Shown here in pieces: positions 1 to 8,410 of a stretch of 64,000 bases of DNA; position 1 is the stretch's first letter; every line of letters starts with the position of its first letter. Both the position numbers and the translations under genes were made by a program. The notes below the pieces were generated by a model. The model ran no database searches. It saw nothing but the letters and a program-made list of their open reading frames with translations, and had not been told where the DNA came from. The stretch covers positions 30,592 through 94,591 of the forward strand of contig CANNIZ010000017.1 in the NCBI GenBank assembly GCA_947505245.1, in the 5' to 3' direction. This DNA is from Pseudomonadota bacterium. Lineage in GTDB: Bacteria > Myxococcota_A > UBA796 > GCA-2862545.

Positions 1-706
1 CCACGCGCCGACCCGGCCGGGCAAGGTCGAACCCCTCGACGTCGCCGACGTCACCGGCGAACGGCGGGTTGGTGAGCACGACGTCCGCAAACCCCTCCGG
101 GCCGGCGAGCCCGCCCGCGTGGGAGACCGCCGAACACGACGCACCCGCCGCCGCGAGCAGCACCCGCGCCGTGCGCACCGCGCGCATGTCCAGGTCGGTG
201 CCGCGCACGTCGATTCCCGGAGCCCACGCGTGGAACAGGAACGCGCCCGACCCGCACGCCGGATCCACCACGACCTCGCCGGGCTTCGGGGCGACGCGAC
301 GCACCGCGTCCTTCACGATCGCGCGCGGCGTGAAGAATTGGCCCTTCTCACCCTTGGCGACCCGGCTCGTCAGGTGCTCGAACACCGCGTCCAACACGGC
401 CCCATCACCGAGGTTCACCGGGTCGAGCACCTCGACGCACCGCTTCACGACGTCGCGTGAGAGCCGCGTCTTGCGGTCGTCGAGCACGCCCGGCCACCGC
501 ACCGCCGCGTCCGCGAGCAGCGCGTCGATCGACTCCGGGCCGCGCACCGCGAGCAACCACGGCCACGGCCCGTGCGCGAGCCGGGCGACGAGCAGCTTCA
601 GCACCTCGGAGAACGCGTCCTCGCCAGATCCGGCGGTGACGAGCTCGTGAAGCCGTTGGGCGACGGACTCGGGATCGGCGGGATCGAAGCGGTGGCGGCG
701 GCTCAT
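1..706 (-). CDS. N6-adenine DNA methyltransferase, HsdM-like (C-terminus cut by window edge)
   Basis: Reads from an ATG at 706 down to the window edge, giving the first 235 residues. After an N-terminal helical stretch it carries the type I N6-methylase hallmark GQFFTP at residues 122-127, SAM-binding motif I DPACGSG at 149-155 and the catalytic NPPF at 213-216. The family transfers a methyl group from SAM to adenine N6 in DNA, usually as the modification part of a restriction-modification system. Target-recognition and C-terminal parts lie outside the window, so it cannot be said whether a nuclease partner is present. The start sits only 5 bp from the edge of the inverted element at 712-905. 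The function class is well supported; the exact subtype (type I HsdM or a solitary or type IIG enzyme) is open. Confidence 0.85.
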   Translation of the reverse strand, partial: MSRRHRFDPADPESVAQRLHELVTAGSGEDAFSEVLKLLVARLAHGPWPWLLAVRGPESIDALLADAAVRWPGVLDDRKTRLSRDVVKRCVEVLDPVNLGDGAVLDAVFEHLTSRVAKGEKGQFFTPRAIVKDAVRRVAPKPGEVVVDPACGSGAFLFHAWAPGIDVRGTDLDMRAVRTARVLLAAAGASCSAVSHAGGLAGPEGFADVVLTNPPFAGDVGDVEGFDLARPGRRV

Positions 707-711
707 CGGGA

Positions 712-905
712 AGCCAGCCCCCGCCAATTTCGCGGATCGGCGAGCCAGCCGGTTCGAATTTCGCTTTTGAGGGGTGCGCACCCGAGATGGGCCAGCTGCC
801 TGACGAGCGAACGCCGTGAATCGCCCACCACCGCGGAAGGTCGGCCCACCATACGAAAGTCGACGGGGCTGGCTCGCCCAGAAGCGAAATTCGGAGGGGC
901 TGGCT
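712..905. repeat. Inverted element made of paired 31-bp units (element 1)
   Basis: Two 31-bp units stand in tandem on the left (712-742 and 743-773) and two on the right in inverted orientation (905-875 and 874-844), around a core of about 70 bp. Each unit reads AGCCAGCC, six variable bases, a second 8-mer, then nine variable bases. The second 8-mer is AATTTCGC in three units and ACTTTCGT in the fourth. The outermost 39 bp of the two arms match except in the 4-nt and 5-nt variable stretches. The element fills most of the gap between the methylase start and the malate synthase stop. Function unknown; the 31-bp spacing is about three helical turns, which would suit a protein bound repeatedly on one DNA face. 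Confidence 0.8.
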
Positions 906-923
906 CGCGTCGGTGGTCGGGAA

Positions 924-2954
924 TCATGTGAACTTGCCTGGGCACAGCGCCTGCGCAGCCGCCCACGGGTCCGCCGCGTCGCGCACCGCCGGGAACGTGA
1001 ACGGCAGCGCGAGCTCGGTCACGAACTCAGGCGGGTTCGGCGCGGTGACGAGCTGGCGGAGCAGCTTGGCGGCCACCGGATACCAGCGCGCGGCCTCCCC
1101 CTGCCAGCGCACCTGAATGCGCCGCGTCGCGGTGTCCTCCGAGGCCCGCAGGAACGCGAGCTCGTCCGCCAGCACCGCGTCGAACGCGGCGGTGTCGACG
1201 CGGCCGTGATGAACCTCGGCCCACAGCTCCCAGCGGCTGCGCTCCGTGGTGGCGAGGTCGTCCATGATGCGCACGAAGACCTTCTCGCCGCGGGCGTTCT
1301 TCAGCGTCGCAGGCAGCGCCACGCAGCCGTTTCCGCTCAACCAGTCCGCCAGGTACTGCAGCGCCTGGAACACGTTGTAGCGGACCTCCTCGGGGTCGTC
1401 GTTCGAGATCACCGGCGACGTGTTGATGTCCGCCGCGAGCACGCCGCGCAGGTAGCGAGCATCTCCCCGCGCAAGACCGGGGACGTCGCCCTTCGCGATG
1501 AACGCGAGCAGCGGCCCCTGCTCTTCGGGATCGGGCACGAGAGCGCGCACCAGATCGAGGTACACGGCGTCGGCCGGGTCGCGCTCTTGCCGCCGCCAGG
1601 CGTGTACCAGGGCGATAGCGATCCGCACGAAGTCGGGGTGGGCGATCCAGAACCCGTCCAGGCCGCGCCGCAGCTGGGTCGTCACGTCCTTCACGAAGCC
1701 GACCATGCTGACCGCGAACGAGGCGGGCTCAGCGTCGTCGAACAACACGCCGTACATGCCGCCGAGCTTGAGCGCGCCGATCGGGCCGAGGTCGCTCACG
1801 AGGATGCGATGCGACTCGCGGATGTTGTTGATCACGATGTTCGGGTCGGCCTTCACCGGGATGCGGTACCGCGGGTCGTAGCGGAACAGGCGCGCGGTGG
1901 ACGCGAGGAAGTCGTGCCAGCCGAGGCTGCCGCCGAGGAAGTGCGGCCCGAACGCGTGGGCGATCTCGCGGATTCGAAAGATCGCGCGCGGGTTCTCGAA
2001 CACGACCATGACCCGCACGCTGCCGCGAACGTAGCGGGGGTCGCGCGCGTGGACCGCGGCTTCGGTCGTCTCGATCAGGAACCGGAAGTACGCAGCCTCC
2101 TCTTCGTTCTCGAGCTTTGGAACGTACACGACCAGCGCTTCGGGCCGCGTCCGGTTGTGCCACACGTGCTGCACGAGGTCGAACAGGTGCAGCGGCAGCG
2201 GGTTCCCGTCGAGCACGTGGCTGCCGTCGGGGATGGCGAGGCCGGGGACGCGCTTGATCGGCTTTGAAAGGCCGTCGGCGGCGAGGCGATAGGACTTTCC
2301 GTTCGGGGCGTCGAACGCGATCGTCCGATCAAAGCAGGTGATCAAATTTTCGCAAGCGCGTAAAAAGCTCTCCATCACGGGCGTCTTGCTGTCTTCGTCG
2401 TCGGCTCCCCAACGCGGCACCTGGCCCGACTCGGCGACCAGCGCGGCGACCAGCGCGGGCTCGTCAGGCCGCACACGGTGCAGCGCGTTCATCGCGTTGA
2501 TCGACATGCGCGCCGTGTCAGGCGGGCCGAACAACGTGATCTGGTCGCCCGCGATGAACGCGGGAACCTCCACCTTCTGCTCGGGCACCGGCCGCCCGGA
2601 CGGCCCGCAAACGACCCGGCCCATCGCGTCGACCCTGCCGATCACCGTGGAGTACTGCGGATCATCGAACGCGAGCGGGGCGTTGTGTTCGACGCACGAC
2701 GTCGTCTGCGCGTCAAAGAAGGCGCGGTCGACCACGCGCTGTTCGAGCACGGTCGCCAGGCGTTCGTAGGTGGCGCGGTACACGTCACACACCAACGCGA
2801 GCGCTTCAGGCGACTCGATCGCGGGGAAGGCCACCTGCAGCCCCACGGCGACGCGCAGCCCCGGCACGCCGGGCACGGGCTCCGCGTCCGCCGTCAGGCG
2901 TTCGAGCAGCGAAGTGGGGAGGAACGCGCGGTACGCAGGGACGTCGATCGGCAT
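924..2954 (-). CDS. aceB: Malate synthase, long form
   Basis: Encodes 676 residues, against about 530 for typical malate synthase A. The family condenses glyoxylate with acetyl-CoA to malate, the second step of the glyoxylate shunt. Recognisable blocks are the TIM-barrel strands around residues 276-280 and 314-330, with candidate Mg ligands Glu320 and Asp348; GFWIAHPDFV at 434-443, matching the usual GxWxxHPxLV; and, near the C-terminus, WLSGNGCV at 538-545 and RIMDDLATTERS at 562-573, matching the WLxGNGCVP and MEDxATAEIS blocks that hold the catalytic Asp. The extra length lies mainly in the N-terminal third and in insertions between barrel strands. No isocitrate lyase gene is adjacent. The assignment rests on several independent motif blocks; the substrate could be a related 2-oxo acid. 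Confidence 0.8.
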   Translation of the reverse strand: MPIDVPAYRAFLPTSLLERLTADAEPVPGVPGLRVAVGLQVAFPAIESPEALALVCDVYRATYERLATVLEQRVVDRAFFDAQTTSCVEHNAPLAFDDPQYSTVIGRVDAMGRVVCGPSGRPVPEQKVEVPAFIAGDQITLFGPPDTARMSINAMNALHRVRPDEPALVAALVAESGQVPRWGADDEDSKTPVMESFLRACENLITCFDRTIAFDAPNGKSYRLAADGLSKPIKRVPGLAIPDGSHVLDGNPLPLHLFDLVQHVWHNRTRPEALVVYVPKLENEEEAAYFRFLIETTEAAVHARDPRYVRGSVRVMVVFENPRAIFRIREIAHAFGPHFLGGSLGWHDFLASTARLFRYDPRYRIPVKADPNIVINNIRESHRILVSDLGPIGALKLGGMYGVLFDDAEPASFAVSMVGFVKDVTTQLRRGLDGFWIAHPDFVRIAIALVHAWRRQERDPADAVYLDLVRALVPDPEEQGPLLAFIAKGDVPGLARGDARYLRGVLAADINTSPVISNDDPEEVRYNVFQALQYLADWLSGNGCVALPATLKNARGEKVFVRIMDDLATTERSRWELWAEVHHGRVDTAAFDAVLADELAFLRASEDTATRRIQVRWQGEAARWYPVAAKLLRQLVTAPNPPEFVTELALPFTFPAVRDAADPWAAAQALCPGKFT

Positions 2955-2972
2955 ACCGCCGAGACTACACCG

Positions 2973-4067
2973 CTAGCGCTCGGACGCGTAAAGCGTGATC
3001 CGCGTCCCACCCGACGGGAAGGTGAGCACAGGTTCGAGCTGCATCTTGATGTCGGCGAGGAAGCTCCGATCGGGGCTCAGCACGGCGAGACCCCAACCCG
3101 AAAACTTGCCGTGCATCGCGTCCCCGAGCGACCGCCACGCGGGCTCGCGCCGCTCGATGCGGTCTCCCCACGGCGGGTTTGCCACGACCAGACCGTGATC
3201 CGCGGGCGCCTCGAGGTTTCGCACGTCGCTCTCGACGATCGAGATCCGCTTCGTGACCTGCGCCCGGTCGGCGTTCTCGCGCGTCGCTCGGATCGCGCCG
3301 GCGTCGCGGTCCGCCGCCACGATCGGCGCCTGTCCACGCGAAATTGGTTTCTTGTCGAGCGCGGTCCACGCCCGCTTGTCGAATGACGGCCAGGTGAGGA
3401 ACCCGAACTTTCCGCGCGTACCCGGAGCGTGGCCCATCGCCATGCCGGCGGCCTCGATCGCGAACGTCCCGGAGCCGCACATCGGGTCGACGAGCGGCTC
3501 GTCGGGCGTCCAGCCGACCGCGAGCAACACGGCCGCAGCGAGGTTCTCGCGGAGCGGCGCCTTCGCGGTCGCGAGCCGCCAGCCGCGCCGATGCAGCAGA
3601 TCGCCCGACGCGTCGACGCGCAGCTTCGCCTTCTCGTCTTCGATCACGCACTGCACGCGAAACGGCTCGCGCGGGGGACGGGGACCGGGAAGTCGCGGCC
3701 CGCGCAGCGAGTCGCTGATCGCGAGCTCGATCTTTTTCGAGAAGGTCGCCGCGAAGCGGTGCTGGTGCCCCTCGGTGATGATCTTCACCTCGATCGGCTG
3801 ACCGGGGACGACGAAGTCCTTCCACGGCAGCGCGCGTGCGCCGCGGGCGACCTCCTCCAACGACCGCGCCTTGGTGCCGCCGAGCTCCACCGTGACGCGC
3901 CCAGCGAGGCGGCTGTTGCGGTGCACGAGCGCCAGGTTCTTCGACGTCGCCTCGAACGCCACCCCGCCCGGCTCCACGTCCCCGGTGACGCCGAGTTCGG
4001 CGAGCTCAGCGTGCAGCACCCGCTCGAGGCCGGGGGCGATGGCGGCGAACGCCTTGTGGTTCTTCAT
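2973..4067 (-). CDS. THUMP-domain class I RNA (guanine-N2) methyltransferase
   Basis: A 364-residue protein with an N-terminal THUMP-type RNA-binding region (about residues 40-155) and a Rossmann methyltransferase domain. Motif I DPMCGSGTF lies at 194-202 and the N-methylating catalytic motif NPPWGDR at 297-303. This layout is that of the RlmL N-terminal half / YpsC / Trm-G10 group, which makes m2G in 23S rRNA or tRNA. The length suits the single-domain form rather than the bifunctional E. coli RlmKL. The stop lies 18 bp from the malate synthase start in the same orientation, so the two may share a transcript. Whether the substrate is rRNA or tRNA cannot be decided from sequence. Confidence 0.85.
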   Translation of the reverse strand: MKNHKAFAAIAPGLERVLHAELAELGVTGDVEPGGVAFEATSKNLALVHRNSRLAGRVTVELGGTKARSLEEVARGARALPWKDFVVPGQPIEVKIITEGHQHRFAATFSKKIELAISDSLRGPRLPGPRPPREPFRVQCVIEDEKAKLRVDASGDLLHRRGWRLATAKAPLRENLAAAVLLAVGWTPDEPLVDPMCGSGTFAIEAAGMAMGHAPGTRGKFGFLTWPSFDKRAWTALDKKPISRGQAPIVAADRDAGAIRATRENADRAQVTKRISIVESDVRNLEAPADHGLVVANPPWGDRIERREPAWRSLGDAMHGKFSGWGLAVLSPDRSFLADIKMQLEPVLTFPSGGTRITLYASER

Positions 4068-4083
4068 GCCCGCCGACTAACGC

Positions 4084-5511
4084 TCAGCGAAGGTCGCTGG
4101 GGGTCGGGAGGTTGAACTGGGTGCAGTAATGACCACTGTCGGTGTACTTGGCCCAGCCCGCGAACGCCGGCATGTCCGCGTGGTTCTGCCCGTAGTAGCA
4201 GACCGCGAGCATGTGCCTCGCGACGATCGGGTACGCGTAGTGCTGGGTCTCCGCGTGCAGCATCGAGCCGCAGTACTCGTCGCCCCGTGGCCCGTTGTTG
4301 GTGAGGTCGATCCCGCCTTCGCCGAGCTCGGGTTTGGGCATGTCGTCCGGGTTCGTGCAGGTGATCGTCGCGCCGTAGAAATTCGAAACCTCTGACGGCG
4401 GCACCGACCTCGCGAACTTCTTGAACGCGGGAAGCAGGTTGCTCTTCTTCGCGACGCCGTAACGAGCGTCGTCGTAGCCGGCGTTGTGAGACAACAAGGC
4501 GATCTGCACCAGCGCGCCGGAGTCCCGCAGCACCGGATCGGCCCACACCTCCTTCAGCGCTGTGATCGACGCCGCGGTGCTGAGGCCGAGGTTCGAGCGG
4601 TCGTCGACGTCGCACCGCGAGATGCGGCATTGGCCGCCGCCCGAGATGTACACGGCGTTCTTGAAAAGGCCCGCCGGGGGGACGACGTCGCCCGACGCGG
4701 GCTCCCAGGTGCCCTCGGCGTCCTTGAGATGGCAGCCCTTCACCTTCAATCCGTACCGATTCGCCACCTCCGGCATCAGCTGCCACCAGCCCACCGCGCA
4801 CGCGTTGCTCTGCAGGTCCGGCAGGTAGGCCGACTCACGGAACGGGATCCCCGCGAAGACCTCGGGGAGATCGGCCGCGTGCAGGTCGTCCACGACCTCC
4901 GCGTAGGTGTCCTTGACGTCCTCGAGCCGGCGAAAGAACCGCTTATACTGTACTTGTTCGAGCGTGGACGCCACCACATGCTCGTAGAACGGCCGATCCC
5001 AGAGCGTCGGATCGCTCACCAGCTCGGCTCGACCGCTCGCCGCGGCGTTGTAGGTCATCACGAAGTCGCGGAACGGCTCTTCAAGCCCGGCCATCAGCCC
5101 GCTTTCTTCGAGCGCCCTCCGGTCCACCGTCGCAAAGTCGGTGAAGTACTCGCCTTCGACGCGCGGTCCGAAGTCGTCCGCGTAGGAGACGTGGAAATGG
5201 CTCGCCTCCTCGACCGCGACGTAGACCACGCCCGACGCCGCGAACAACGCGGTCGCAGCGACCGCACCCACCGCCGCCCAGCGCCACGGCTTGCCTGCCG
5301 ACCTTTGAGGTCGAACCCTCAAGAAGCGTTGCTCGAGATCCGGCGGGACGGCCTCGACGACCGCGGTCCACGGCTTGAGCCGGGTGTCGAACCACACCCG
5401 GAACTCGGGATCGGCGTCGAGCGCGAGCGCGACCTCATCGGGCAGGTCACCCACGCCGGTACGGTCCCAGGCCTCGACGATCCCCTGAAGACGAACGTAA
5501 TTGACGGTCAT
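4084..5511 (-). CDS. Membrane-anchored lytic transglycosylase in anti-sigma position
   Basis: 475 residues. Residues 1-75 are soluble, a transmembrane segment follows at about 77-100, and the rest is predicted periplasmic. The C-terminal half is an SLT/MltD-like transglycosylase domain: RESAY with candidate catalytic Glu226, then NACAVGWWQLMP at 236-247 and a later LLSHNAGYDDARYG, the usual ES, GLMQ/QLMP and AYNAG blocks. Such enzymes cleave peptidoglycan to 1,6-anhydromuramoyl ends. The ATG overlaps the stop of the upstream ECF sigma gene by 4 bp (ATGA), and the soluble-TM-periplasmic layout is that of an anti-sigma factor. I infer a sensor-type fusion in which a cytoplasmic sigma-binding segment is tied to a murein-active or murein-sensing domain. 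The sigma-binding role is unproven. Confidence 0.75.
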   Translation of the reverse strand: MTVNYVRLQGIVEAWDRTGVGDLPDEVALALDADPEFRVWFDTRLKPWTAVVEAVPPDLEQRFLRVRPQRSAGKPWRWAAVGAVAATALFAASGVVYVAVEEASHFHVSYADDFGPRVEGEYFTDFATVDRRALEESGLMAGLEEPFRDFVMTYNAAASGRAELVSDPTLWDRPFYEHVVASTLEQVQYKRFFRRLEDVKDTYAEVVDDLHAADLPEVFAGIPFRESAYLPDLQSNACAVGWWQLMPEVANRYGLKVKGCHLKDAEGTWEPASGDVVPPAGLFKNAVYISGGGQCRISRCDVDDRSNLGLSTAASITALKEVWADPVLRDSGALVQIALLSHNAGYDDARYGVAKKSNLLPAFKKFARSVPPSEVSNFYGATITCTNPDDMPKPELGEGGIDLTNNGPRGDEYCGSMLHAETQHYAYPIVARHMLAVCYYGQNHADMPAFAGWAKYTDSGHYCTQFNLPTPSDLR

Positions 5512-6038
5512 GACCGACCTCCAGTCAGCAGCAGGAGCGGAGAGAGTTCATCGCGAAGGGCCTTGCGCCCCCGCGCCACGCGAGAGGCGACGGTGCCCGG
5601 TGCAACATGGAGGATCATGGCCGCCTCGGCGAACGTGTGGCCCTGGCCGTCCACCAGCCACACGGCGGCGCGCTGGTCCTCGGGCAGCTCGTCCAACGCG
5701 TCTTGCACCACGCGCCCCGTCTGCCGAGCCATCGCGCGGTCCTCGGGGCCCGGCAACGCTGCCACCATCGGCTGCCCGGCACCCTCGACGTCACCGACCG
5801 GCAGCTCGCGCCGCTTGGCCTGGTCGTTCACCCAGGTCGTGTAGATCACGCGCGAGAGCCACACGCGAAACGCACGGTCCTCCGCCAGCTGATCGACGCG
5901 CACCAGTCCGCGCTCGAGCGACGCCTGCAACAGGTCGTCGGCGTCGGCCCCGCGGGTGAGACGCCGCGCAAACCGGTAGAGATCGGCGAGCACCGGCCGC
6001 AATAGCCGCTCGAAACGTCGGTCGGACGATTCCATCAT
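5508..6038 (-). CDS. ECF-type RNA polymerase sigma factor
   Basis: 176 residues with the two-domain ECF layout. A sigma-2 region (about 10-75) contains YRFARRLTRGADADDLLQ and FRVWLSRVIY, and a sigma-4 region (about 108-165) contains ALDELPEDQRAAVWLVDGQG and an HTH ending VASRVARGRKALRDEL. It would redirect RNA polymerase to stress or envelope promoters. The stop overlaps the start of the transglycosylase-like gene downstream, so the pair is translationally coupled. An imperfectly spaced palindrome lies 15-45 bp upstream of the start. Which ECF subgroup it belongs to cannot be fixed by eye. Confidence 0.9.
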   Translation of the reverse strand: MMESSDRRFERLLRPVLADLYRFARRLTRGADADDLLQASLERGLVRVDQLAEDRAFRVWLSRVIYTTWVNDQAKRRELPVGDVEGAGQPMVAALPGPEDRAMARQTGRVVQDALDELPEDQRAAVWLVDGQGHTFAEAAMILHVAPGTVASRVARGRKALRDELSPLLLLTGGRS

Positions 6039-6052
6039 GCCCCCACTGTCTC

Positions 6053-6083
6053 ATGGACAGGTCGCGCGCCGTTTCTTGTCCAT
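6053..6083. promoter_or_regulatory. Inverted repeat between sigma gene and S46 peptidase
   Basis: The arms ATGGACA (6053-6059) and TGTCCAT (6077-6083) are perfect inverted copies separated by 17 bp. They sit in the intergenic region between the divergent sigma-factor and peptidase genes, 15 bp from the sigma start. This is a plausible operator or autoregulatory site; no protein partner can be named. Confidence 0.3.
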
Positions 6084-6137
6084 CGGTCGTCCAAATATCT
6101 TTCGGCGGGATAAGTGCCGGGACCTTCGGGGGTCCGT

Positions 6138-8396
6138 ATGCCGTCGTTCATCGCTCTCCTCGCCCTTTCCGCCTCCGCTAGCGAAGGCCTCTGGCGGCCC
6201 GAGCAGACCAAGGAGCTCGCCGAAGAGCTCAAGCTGCTTGGCGCCACCACCATCGACCCGGCAGCGCTCGGCGACCTGACCAAGGCGCCTCTCGGGGCCA
6301 CGGTAGATCTCGACTTTTGCACGGGCGCGTTCGTTTCGCCGGACGGCCTCATCGTCACCGCGTACCACTGCGTCACGGACGGCCTGCAGTTCGCGTCGGA
6401 GCCCGGCGAAGACCTGATGACCAACGGGTTCTACGCTCCCACCCGCGAGGACGAGCGCTACGCCGGTCCCGGGTTCAAGGTGCACGTCACGCTCTCCACA
6501 CGCGATGTCGGTCAGGAGGTCCTCGCCGGAGCACGCAAGCTCGATGGGCGGGCCCGCTTCGACATGATCGAGAAGAACATCCAGGAGATCACGTCCAAGT
6601 GCGAGCAGGAGAGCGGCGTCCACTGCGAGGTCGCCACGTACGGGCAGGGCACGGAATACCAGCTCGTACGCCAGCTCGAGCTCGAAGACGTCCGTCTCGT
6701 CATGGCGCCCCCGCTGGACGTCGGGTACTTCGGCGGCGACAAGGACAACTGGCAGTGGCCGCGGCACTCGGGAGACTTCGCCTTCCTCCGCGCCTATTCC
6801 AAGTCAGACAACCGCCCGTCCACCTACGCACCCGAGAACGTCGCGTACCACCCGCCGGTGTACCTGCCAACGGCGCCGATCGGCCCCAAGCCCGGTGATT
6901 TCGTGATGGTCCCCGGGTACCCGGGCGGCACCTACCGGTGGCGCACCGCCGCCGAATTCGACTTCGCGATGAACGACGACTACCCGCGCCGGCTCAAGAC
7001 CGAGCGCGACATCATGCAACTTCTCTCGTACGCGGCCGAGAAAGACCGGTCGCTCGAGCAGATGGTCTCGGCGCGGACGTTCAACCTTTCCAACGACGTC
7101 CTGTACTACGAGGGCAACCTCGTGGCGTTCAAGCGCACGAACCTGGCCGAGCGCAAGTGGGAATTCGAGGGTGATCTCGCGAAGTGGATCGCGTCAGACA
7201 CCGAGCGCGCGTCCCGCTTTGGCGACGTCCTCGATCGCATCGGGGCCATTGAGGCCGAAGAGGCGTCGGTCGGCGAGCGCGACTTCACCGCGACGCGCAT
7301 GCGCAAGAACTCGGCGCAGCTCGACGCCGCGCTCACGATCTACAAGCTCGCGCTCGAGAACAAGAAGCCTGACAAGGACCGCGCGGCGGGCTTCCATCTG
7401 CGCGACCGCACCGACCTGATCGACGGGTTCGCCGAGGCCGACGCCGACTACAACGAGCGCATCGACCGCGCCATCCTGCGGTACTTCCTGTTGGAAGCGC
7501 TCTCGCTCCCGAAGGGCCTCCGCATCGCAGAACTCGACGCGTGGTTCGAGGCGCAGGGCGGCAAGGGCAGCCCCGAAGACCGCCTGGACAACATCCTCGA
7601 CGATCTGTACATCAACGAAGACCTCGTCGACCCGGACCGCCGCAAGGCGCTGATGGACACCACGCCGTGGTTCCTCGTCGAGAACGGGAACAAGTGGTTC
7701 ACGCTCGCGCAGGCGCTGCACCCCTACTACGAGCGCCTGGAAGCCTCCAAGGCGCGCCGCGAGGCCGATTGGCTCACGCTGCGGCCCCGCTACATCGAGG
7801 CCGTGCGCGAATTCCTCCCGCAGGCCCGGCCGCGCTACCTGCCCACAGTGGGCGGCTTCGCGCCTGGGTTGTTCTACTACGACGCGAACGAGACGCTCCG
7901 CGTCACGATCGGCAAGGTGGACGGCTACGTGCCGCGCGACGGGTTGATCGCGGCCGCCCAGACGTCCGTGCTCGGCGTGAAGGAGAAGTCCGCAGACGGC
8001 TCTCCCTACGGCGTGCCCGACACGCTCAAGGCGGGCCTCGAGGGCGCCGTTTGGGGCCCCTATGCGAACCCCGCGATGGGTTCGGTCGTCGCGAACTACG
8101 TGACCACGCTCGACACGGCGCGCGGCTCGTCAGGTTCGCCCACGGTGGACGCCCAGGGACGCTGGTGCGGCATCATCTTCGACGGCAACTACGAGTCGAT
8201 GGCCGCAGACTGGGTGTTCGACGAGAAGATCACCCGCTCCATCCACACCGACGTCGGCTACGTGTTGTGGTACCTGGACGCGGTCGCGGGTGCCGATCCG
8301 CTGCTCACCGAGCTCGGCATCACCCCGTCGCTCGCGACGGTCGAAGTCAAACAACAGGGCGACACCGGCGGCAGCCAGGGGACGCTCTTCCCGTAG
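6138..8396 (+). CDS. S46 family dipeptidyl-peptidase (DPP7/DPP11-like), secreted
   Basis: 752 residues from the ATG at 6138, chosen because it opens directly into a signal peptide (MPSFIALLALSASAS); an in-frame ATG 24 bp earlier would give an atypical charged leader. The chymotrypsin-like S46 triad is visible: His77 in TAYHCV, Asp213 in WPRHSGDF after the family hallmark GGDKDNWQW, and Ser665 in RGSSGSP. S46 enzymes remove dipeptides from peptide N-termini in the periplasm; members are typically about 700-760 residues. Gly or Asp specificity residues cannot be assigned by eye. It is followed 14 bp later by a lipoprotein gene, with which it may be cotranscribed. Confidence 0.92.
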   Translation: MPSFIALLALSASASEGLWRPEQTKELAEELKLLGATTIDPAALGDLTKAPLGATVDLDFCTGAFVSPDGLIVTAYHCVTDGLQFASEPGEDLMTNGFYAPTREDERYAGPGFKVHVTLSTRDVGQEVLAGARKLDGRARFDMIEKNIQEITSKCEQESGVHCEVATYGQGTEYQLVRQLELEDVRLVMAPPLDVGYFGGDKDNWQWPRHSGDFAFLRAYSKSDNRPSTYAPENVAYHPPVYLPTAPIGPKPGDFVMVPGYPGGTYRWRTAAEFDFAMNDDYPRRLKTERDIMQLLSYAAEKDRSLEQMVSARTFNLSNDVLYYEGNLVAFKRTNLAERKWEFEGDLAKWIASDTERASRFGDVLDRIGAIEAEEASVGERDFTATRMRKNSAQLDAALTIYKLALENKKPDKDRAAGFHLRDRTDLIDGFAEADADYNERIDRAILRYFLLEALSLPKGLRIAELDAWFEAQGGKGSPEDRLDNILDDLYINEDLVDPDRRKALMDTTPWFLVENGNKWFTLAQALHPYYERLEASKARREADWLTLRPRYIEAVREFLPQARPRYLPTVGGFAPGLFYYDANETLRVTIGKVDGYVPRDGLIAAAQTSVLGVKEKSADGSPYGVPDTLKAGLEGAVWGPYANPAMGSVVANYVTTLDTARGSSGSPTVDAQGRWCGIIFDGNYESMAADWVFDEKITRSIHTDVGYVLWYLDAVAGADPLLTELGITPSLATVEVKQQGDTGGSQGTLFP

Positions 8397-8410
8397 GCCG
8401 GAGGCCCAAC

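Noticed and set aside
752..766. tRNA T-arm-like word GTTCGAATTTC
   Set aside because: No acceptor or anticodon stem can be built around it; it belongs to the 31-bp units.
712..905. CRISPR-like array because of regular ~31-bp repeats
   Set aside because: The repeated units come in only two per arm, arms are inverted, the variable stretches are 6 and 9 bp rather than full spacers, and no cas gene is near.
816..2267. A 483-codon + strand frame opposite malate synthase
   Set aside because: Arg/Val/His-rich shadow without motifs; the minus strand holds clear malate synthase blocks.
7541..8410. N-terminal extension of the lipoprotein at 8411
   Set aside because: The extension overlaps the S46 peptidase coding sequence in another frame and is Arg/Ala-rich; the lipoprotein leader at 8411 is a better start.
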